Shown: positions 24,394 through 29,134 of the stretch, one piece after another
Numbering within the stretch: the stretch's first letter is position 1
How the letters are laid out: every line of letters begins with the position of its first letter
NCBI GenBank assembly: GCA_903882825.1
Contig: CAIRYL010000134.1
Span: forward strand, 1-29,134
Direction of reading: 5' to 3'
Source of the DNA: an uncultured Candidatus Peregrinibacteria bacterium
GTDB lineage: Bacteria; Patescibacteriota; Gracilibacteria; CAIRYL01
Length of the DNA: 29,134 nucleotides
The notes under the pieces: generated by a model
Told to the model about the DNA's origin: nothing
Databases searched by the model: none
The model's input: only the letters and a program-made list of their open reading frames with translations
Program-made: the position numbers and the translations under genes

Positions 24394-25224
24394 TTAAAAT
24401 TCTATTTTTTGCACGTCCCCTATTTTTTGTCCTAAAAATTGGGATCCCAATTCTGCAAAGCGTTCTGGACAATCGGTAGTAAAAAACTGGCGCGTACCGT
24501 TTTGGGAAAGGGTTTGAGCAATTTCTTGGTGGAGATGTAGGTATTCTTTAAATTTTTGTGCTTGGGCTTTCCCAGAATTTATGAGTATGCAATTTTTCCC
24601 CATTTTTTTTGCAAATTCTTTTTCCAAAAGTGGGTAATGTGTACAGCCCAAAATAAGCGTATCAATATGGCAGGATTTCAGTTTCAGGAGATATTTTTTC
24701 AGAATCATGCGTGTTTCTGGCTTTTTTATCCATCCTTCTTCTATTAAAGGCACCAAAAGCGGACAACTTTGCGAAAATACTTTTGGAATTTTTTGCGCTT
24801 TTTTTGAAGCAGGATGATACAAAAATACACTTCTTTTCAAAATTTCTTTTTCAAAATTCCCCGCCACAATAGTTCCACGCGTTCCCACCACTCCAATATT
24901 TCCATATTTTGTTTTTTCTAAAGCCTCTTCCACTGCTGGAATAAGTGCACCCAACACTTTTTTTTCATTCCCATATTTTTGTTGCAAAAAACGGAGTGCA
25001 TCGGTACTGGCGGTATTACAGGCGAGTAAGACCATTTTTGCACCCTTAGAAAACAGAAATTCTACGCCTTCCTGTGTATATTTTATCACCGTTTCTGTAC
25101 TTCTGTTCCCGTACGGCGCACGGGCACTATCTCCCAAATACAGCATATCATGCTGGGGAAACAGTTTTATCAACTCTTTTACTGTAGAAAGTCCGCCAAA
25201 TCCAGAATCAAAAACACCAATCAT
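24394..25224 (-). CDS. murI: Glutamate racemase
   Basis: MurI, 276 aa, a cofactor-independent racemase that makes D-glutamate for peptidoglycan. It begins MIGVFDSGFGGLSTV. The two catalytic cysteines are Cys69 (LLACNTAST) and Cys194 (LGCTHYPLL), and GDSARAPYG is present. Its ATG overlaps the rsmA stop (ATGA), so it is translationally coupled to rsmA and belongs to the ilvE - zinc-ribbon - rsmA - murI chain. It implies that the cell makes its own peptidoglycan. Confidence 0.96.
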   Translation of the reverse strand: MIGVFDSGFGGLSTVKELIKLFPQHDMLYLGDSARAPYGNRSTETVIKYTQEGVEFLFSKGAKMVLLACNTASTDALRFLQQKYGNEKKVLGALIPAVEEALEKTKYGNIGVVGTRGTIVAGNFEKEILKRSVFLYHPASKKAQKIPKVFSQSCPLLVPLIEEGWIKKPETRMILKKYLLKLKSCHIDTLILGCTHYPLLEKEFAKKMGKNCILINSGKAQAQKFKEYLHLHQEIAQTLSQNGTRQFFTTDCPERFAELGSQFLGQKIGDVQKIEF

Positions 25225-26087
25225 ACATTCGTAACATAAGTGTGAAGAACATCTTTATAAAAAATGTTTGCCATAGCATCCCACTGAGGAATAGTTATAT
25301 TTTGAGCCCTACAATCCCTGTCTATTCCCAATATATCAAAAATTTTTAAAATTTCCGCCTCTGTTTTTAAAAACTGTTTCATAAGAACATTTTTCAGTTT
25401 TTTTCGAGGCTCTTTAAACCCGTTTATCAGCATTTCAAAATACAATTTTGGAGGAAGTACAGAAAGCGGAGTTTCAAAAACATCAATCACCAAAACGGCG
25501 GAACACACTTTTGGAGGCGGGAAAAAGCTATTTGCTGGAACCAAAAACGCAATCCGTGGAGTTCCATACGTTTTTACAAGCGTAGAAAGCAGAGAATCTT
25601 TTCCTTCTTTACACGCAATGCGTTCTGCTACTTCTTTTTGCATAAGAATTACCATTTTTGTGGGTTTGTGCCCACAGTCCACCAAAAATTTCCGCAAAAT
25701 AGGAGAAGTAAGCTGGTAGGGAATATTCGCAATACATTTATATTTTTGCACCGGAGGCACAAAACCCAAAACATGTTGATGAAAAATTTCTAGTCGATTT
25801 TTCCAGGGAGATGTCGCATCTTTCAGCGCTGGAATAATATTTTCATCTATTTCTACCGCATCTACGGTTGCTCCTGTTTTTAAGAGTTCTCGGGTTAAAA
25901 CCCCATGCCCTGGACCAATTTCCACCACTCGTTCTTCTGGTTGTATTTCCCCTAATATCACTATTTTCTCCAACACTTCTTTATTTACCAAAAAATGTTG
26001 TCCAAGATCTTTTTTTGTCCACACATGATGTTTTTTTAAAAAATTTCTGAGTTCTTGTGGGTTGGTAAGGTCAAAATCTTCACGCAT
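25221..26087 (-). CDS. rsmA: 16S rRNA dimethyladenosine transferase (RsmA/KsgA)
   Basis: An SAM-dependent enzyme that dimethylates two adjacent adenines in the 3'-terminal hairpin of 16S rRNA during 30S maturation. It is 288 aa from ATG 26087; the longer frame from 26147 would run into the upstream gene and adds nothing homologous. Motifs: KKDLGQHFLVN at the start, motif I VEIGPGHGVLT, VEID, the NIPYQLTSP catalytic motif, QKEVAERI and FFPPPKV. The C-terminal helical domain is complete. It starts 26 bp after the zinc-ribbon gene with a pyrimidine-rich leader and overlaps murI by 4 bp. Confidence 0.96.
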   Translation of the reverse strand: MREDFDLTNPQELRNFLKKHHVWTKKDLGQHFLVNKEVLEKIVILGEIQPEERVVEIGPGHGVLTRELLKTGATVDAVEIDENIIPALKDATSPWKNRLEIFHQHVLGFVPPVQKYKCIANIPYQLTSPILRKFLVDCGHKPTKMVILMQKEVAERIACKEGKDSLLSTLVKTYGTPRIAFLVPANSFFPPPKVCSAVLVIDVFETPLSVLPPKLYFEMLINGFKEPRKKLKNVLMKQFLKTEAEILKIFDILGIDRDCRAQNITIPQWDAMANIFYKDVLHTYVTNV

Positions 26088-26113
26088 GGGAAAGGGATAA
26101 GGAGAAATTATTT

Positions 26114-27775
26114 TCAGTATACACTTTTTTGGTAACACTGTTGGCAATACACGTGTTCTGGTCTTTTGGGATCATAAGAAGAAAGAAATTGTACTTTTTC
26201 TTTACATTCTGGATTATCACAAGTCCTTTCCCAAAATTTTCGGGGATTTCGTTTTTTCATGCGAGCTATGCGTCGGCACTCAAAACATTCATGGGGAATG
26301 GGATACTCGTATTTTTGATAAAATTCCATTTCTTGCTGGATTATTTTGTAATTTTTTTTGCAGGTTTCGCAGGCAAGTATCTCTTGGCAAATGGTTTCGG
26401 GAACAGTTTTTATATCATCTGGAATTTCTAAAATTGTTTCTTTCCCATATGATCCATGGATATTGTTTTGCCAGCGCCAACCATTTGCCAAAACTTGCTG
26501 CTTTGATAACGGATACCAAAGTTGCGCAGTACTTTCGTTATAGCTTATTTGACTGTGTGCTAGAGGAAAAAATTCACCAAACTCTCCATCTTTTTTCATC
26601 TTTTCTACCAGGCGTTCCCGAAGAGCAAAATATTCTTTTTTGGAATATTGCTGATTGAGAATACAATATTCATTATGATTAAGCCCAAAACACCCAAAAC
26701 AGTCTCTACTGCTATACGATTCAATGCAGTAGGTGAGGTTCGTGACTTGCCAAAGACAGAGATAGCAAAAGTGGATGTTATACGCATTTGTTCCAATCAT
26801 TGCTCCTTCATAGCAGAGTTCCGCATTTACTCCATACTGGTAAATATCGTAACAAGAACGAACTCCTAATTGCATTTGGGAGCAATATTTCGACTTTTCA
26901 ATATCACTCGCATCAAAACAAAAAAACGAATCTTTTGCGTTATACAAATGATCCCCCAAAGAATTCTCGATCATGTTATTTTGGAGGTATCGGTACGTAT
27001 GCTTTTTTTGAAATTCTTCAAAATGGGCTTTGTATTTTTGGACGAAAGTATGGGATCCCATGTTTACTTGCACTATTTTTTTTTCGTATGCATCTTTAGT
27101 GAGTTGCTCATTAAGAAAGCAATATTTCTTATTTCGAAGTCCAAAACACATAAAACAATGCAAACAATTAACACAATCGCGAAGGAATGAGCTAAACCCA
27201 CAACTAAAGCAGTCTTGACTCCAAGAAAGATGAGAACAGTCCTTCACATCAATGCATTCATAACAAAACTGAGAAGAGTGACAATAATGAGTATCAATAC
27301 AATTTTGCACCTTTTTTAACCCATACCCATAGTAACAATCTTCTGCAAAAGTGGCATGAAAAATCATATAACAATTTTTTTCTTGTCCAGCATGGTGTGT
27401 GTATTCACTGTTTATAGCACCAATATCAACAGAAACACAACAATGAGGGACTTGTAATTGCAGATCATGAAACTGTTCAAAAAAAGATTTTTCCCAGTCT
27501 ATTTTTTTTGCATACGTTAAAGGATCCCATTTTTCACTCCACCAGCATTGTACGCAGTACACAGGTCTCGGATTGTCTTTTCCAAATTGTGCAATTACTT
27601 TTTTCCCACAAAGTTTGCAGACATTTTGATATAAGTACATTTCATTACACCACGCCATTCGTCGCATTTCACGACAGGAAGGACACCATATTGGCACTGG
27701 AACACTTATGTTTTCGTAATATTTTTTATCGTCTTCGCCAATGGTAAAACTGCAATAACAATTCTTGCATTCCAT
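26114..27775 (-). CDS. Intact Cys-rich protein with zinc ribbons at both ends and a 3-periodic Cys array
   Basis: A 553-aa protein of unknown function. ATG 27775 is chosen because it aligns with the start of the paralog at 20771; the longer frame adds nine residues overlapping ilvE. The N-terminal zinc module has Cys3, Cys6, Cys31, Cys34 and Cys53, Cys56, Cys74, Cys77, enough for two zinc ions. The C-terminal 90 residues repeat the same module (ACETC, HECFECRR, TCDNPEC, YCQQC). Between Cys135 and Cys219 there are 14 cysteines, all a multiple of three residues apart, many preceded by Asp or Asn. Two motifs of the form CFGL...YCxLNxQxxKxxY close the array halves. No signal peptide or membrane helix is seen. 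It is likely a metal-binding scaffold, perhaps a beta-solenoid. It lies 2 bp after ilvE. Confidence 0.85.
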   Translation of the reverse strand: MECKNCYCSFTIGEDDKKYYENISVPVPIWCPSCREMRRMAWCNEMYLYQNVCKLCGKKVIAQFGKDNPRPVYCVQCWWSEKWDPLTYAKKIDWEKSFFEQFHDLQLQVPHCCVSVDIGAINSEYTHHAGQEKNCYMIFHATFAEDCYYGYGLKKVQNCIDTHYCHSSQFCYECIDVKDCSHLSWSQDCFSCGFSSFLRDCVNCLHCFMCFGLRNKKYCFLNEQLTKDAYEKKIVQVNMGSHTFVQKYKAHFEEFQKKHTYRYLQNNMIENSLGDHLYNAKDSFFCFDASDIEKSKYCSQMQLGVRSCYDIYQYGVNAELCYEGAMIGTNAYNIHFCYLCLWQVTNLTYCIESYSSRDCFGCFGLNHNEYCILNQQYSKKEYFALRERLVEKMKKDGEFGEFFPLAHSQISYNESTAQLWYPLSKQQVLANGWRWQNNIHGSYGKETILEIPDDIKTVPETICQEILACETCKKNYKIIQQEMEFYQKYEYPIPHECFECRRIARMKKRNPRKFWERTCDNPECKEKVQFLSSYDPKRPEHVYCQQCYQKSVY

Positions 27776-27777
27776 AT

Positions 27778-28680
27778 TTAAATCGCTATCCTCGTCAACC
27801 ATGCCTCATATTCTGGTGCTTTTCCCTGCACCGCATCAAAATATTTTTCACGAATAATTTTTGTTATTGATCCTTCGTTTCCGTCGGCAATAAGGCGGTC
27901 ATCCAATTTCCCAATAGCAGAAACTTCCGCTGCACTTCCCGTAAAAAACAACTCATCCGCTTCAAAAAGTTCTTCTGGAGAAATTTCTTTTTCTGTAACA
28001 CTGTAGCCCAGGTCATTGGCAATAGTCATTACCGAATCACGCGTGATACCGGGCAAAATACTACCAATTGCAGGCGTAAAAATTTCTCCGTCCTTTACTA
28101 GAAAAATGTTTTCTCCAGGACCTTCGGCAACATTGCCATTAAAATCCAGCAGAAGCGCTTCGTCATACTCTCCTTCTATATCTTGGCTCGCAAAAATGGA
28201 ATTAGCGTAATAACCAGAAATTTTTGCATCAGCAATAATGCTTTTAGGATGAATACGCATATATTTTGAAATTTTCACAGAAAGAGGACGATCGGCAAGA
28301 TATTTTCCCCATCCCCACGCCGCAATAAGAGTTTCTACTGGCGCACCTTTTGGGTTTAATCCCATTTTTTCTCCGTAAAAAGCCAAAGGACGAATATATC
28401 CTGAAGAAATCCCATTTTTTTTGAATAGCTCAATATGTGCAGCATTTATTTCTTCCTCCGAAAATGGAATGTGCATTTTAAGGGTAGAAGCAGAGTAAAA
28501 AAGTCTTTTTGTATGGTCTGCTAAACGAAAAATAGAAGTTTCCTGTTCTCCTGTTTTATAAAACCGTTCACCCTCAAACACCGCACTTCCGTAATGCAAA
28601 GAATGGGTAATAACATGAATTTTTGCATCTTCCCATCGAATAATTTCCCCATTAAACCAAATGTAAGGTGGCTTTTCCAT
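27778..28680 (-). CDS. ilvE: Branched-chain amino-acid aminotransferase (class IV PLP enzyme)
   Basis: A 300-aa fold-type IV aminotransferase that would exchange amino groups between Leu/Ile/Val and 2-oxoglutarate. ATG 28680 (MEKPPYIWFNGE) is chosen over an in-frame start ten codons upstream. Key features: HYGSAVFEGERFY, Lys153 in AKISGYYANS as the PLP Schiff base, EGPGENIFLV (Glu190) and the phosphate-binding LPGITRDSV. The length equals that of typical IlvE. It heads a chain with the intact zinc-ribbon gene 2 bp downstream. D-amino-acid transaminase or ADC lyase share the fold, but the GSAVFEG segment favours IlvE. Confidence 0.92.
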   Translation of the reverse strand: MEKPPYIWFNGEIIRWEDAKIHVITHSLHYGSAVFEGERFYKTGEQETSIFRLADHTKRLFYSASTLKMHIPFSEEEINAAHIELFKKNGISSGYIRPLAFYGEKMGLNPKGAPVETLIAAWGWGKYLADRPLSVKISKYMRIHPKSIIADAKISGYYANSIFASQDIEGEYDEALLLDFNGNVAEGPGENIFLVKDGEIFTPAIGSILPGITRDSVMTIANDLGYSVTEKEISPEELFEADELFFTGSAAEVSAIGKLDDRLIADGNEGSITKIIREKYFDAVQGKAPEYEAWLTRIAI

Positions 28681-28720
28681 ACAAAAAAGAAAAAGAATGC
28701 CAAACGGCAAAAAGAGTATA

Positions 28721-28759
28721 AAAAAAAAGAACGCTCACGACAAGCGCCAGCGTTCTTTT
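28721..28759 (-). terminator. Intrinsic terminator upstream of ilvE
   Basis: AAAAGAACGCT (28725-28735) pairs perfectly over 11 bp with AGCGTTCTTTT (28749-28759) around a 13-nt loop. On the minus strand the stem is followed by an eight-base T-run, so it ends transcription of the gene at the right edge before ilvE begins. ilvE would then need its own promoter within 28681-28720. Confidence 0.85.
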
Positions 28760-28791
28760 GTATCTGCCTATTTTTTTATAAAACACAAAAA

Positions 28792-29134
28792 TTATTGAGC
28801 AATTTCGAGTGATGGCAAGGTGATATAATTTTTAGGTTCCTGCACTACAACATTTTCGACCTTTTTTACAGCAACATCTGCAGTAATATTTAAGCTTTTT
28901 ACATCTCCCGTATTTTTAAGAGAGAAAAGAAAAGAGCCGTTGGTAATAATTTTTTTCTGAGTATCTACCGTAATAGCATACGAAATATTCATATTTTTTA
29001 TAGATTTTTTTATCTTTGAAAATTCCTTCTTTGAAAGTGTTCCATCATTTACAGAATCCATAAGAACTGTTTTATTAAGAGAAATAGTATATACTATTTT
29101 TCCATTTTCTTCTGGCGATTTTACTATTGTAAAA
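28792..29134 (-). CDS. Partial hypothetical protein, 5' end outside the window
   Basis: The frame is open to the right edge, so this is the C-terminal 113 residues of a longer protein. The ATG at 29061 is internal: the codons upstream of it continue in frame without a stop and read KIVYTISLNKTVL. The fragment is beta-rich with alternating Thr/Ile/Val/Lys residues (SYAITVDTQKK, LNITADVAVKK), typical of an exported or lipoprotein-like domain. I recognise no family. A strong terminator follows. Confidence 0.7.
   Translation of the reverse strand, partial: FTIVKSPEENGKIVYTISLNKTVLMDSVNDGTLSKKEFSKIKKSIKNMNISYAITVDTQKKIITNGSFLFSLKNTGDVKSLNITADVAVKKVENVVVQEPKNYITLPSLEIAQ

Overview
The window looks like a chromosomal segment of an AT-rich Patescibacteria/CPR bacterium. 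The evidence is short, tightly packed housekeeping genes, secreted two-helix TrbC/VirB2-like pilin-type proteins, SLH-domain and Cys-rich zinc-ribbon proteins, and start codons preceded by U/C-rich leaders instead of Shine-Dalgarno sites. A Peregrinibacteria-like lineage is my best guess, but no rRNA is present to test it. UGA works as a stop: four genes end in TGA (at 5102-5104, 21594-21596, 25221-25223 and 26114-26116), two of them in ATGA overlaps with the next gene. This argues against the UGA=Gly code of Gracilibacteria and Absconditabacteria.

Region 1 (1-5.7 kb) is a surface/secretion locus. A perfect 119-bp duplication holds a strong extended -10 promoter and the start of a signal peptide. 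One copy drives a small pilin-like gene (4661), which overlaps a second pilin-like gene (5101). The other copy drives a 1395-residue chimeric exoprotein with Ig-like repeats, a clan-A-type glycosidase fold, a LamG domain and a parallel beta-helix. Its body has a more GC-rich composition than its neighbours. Promoter, signal peptide and linker therefore seem to have been copied in front of foreign cargo.

Region 2 (5.7-9 kb) holds a PfkB kinase, a conserved hypothetical protein, a HIT protein translationally coupled to it, and an M24 aminopeptidase. Region 3 (9-19.1 kb) is the transcription/translation block rpoB - ssb - SLH protein - rpoC - rpsL - rpsG, closed by a bidirectional terminator. 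rpoB and rpoC are separated by two unrelated genes.

Region 4 (19.1-29.1 kb) is almost all on the minus strand. It contains hisA plus a Cys-rich zinc-ribbon gene interrupted by an in-frame UGA, a short pyk, trpS, the chain ilvE - intact Cys-rich zinc-ribbon paralog - rsmA - murI, and a partial gene at the right edge. One plus-strand orphan gene with a 60-bp tandem repeat sits between trpS and murI. The two zinc-ribbon paralogs have the same architecture: a zinc-ribbon module at each end and a central cysteine array with strict three-residue spacing. They are the best candidates here for an undescribed protein family. No tRNA, rRNA, CRISPR array or complete insertion sequence was seen.
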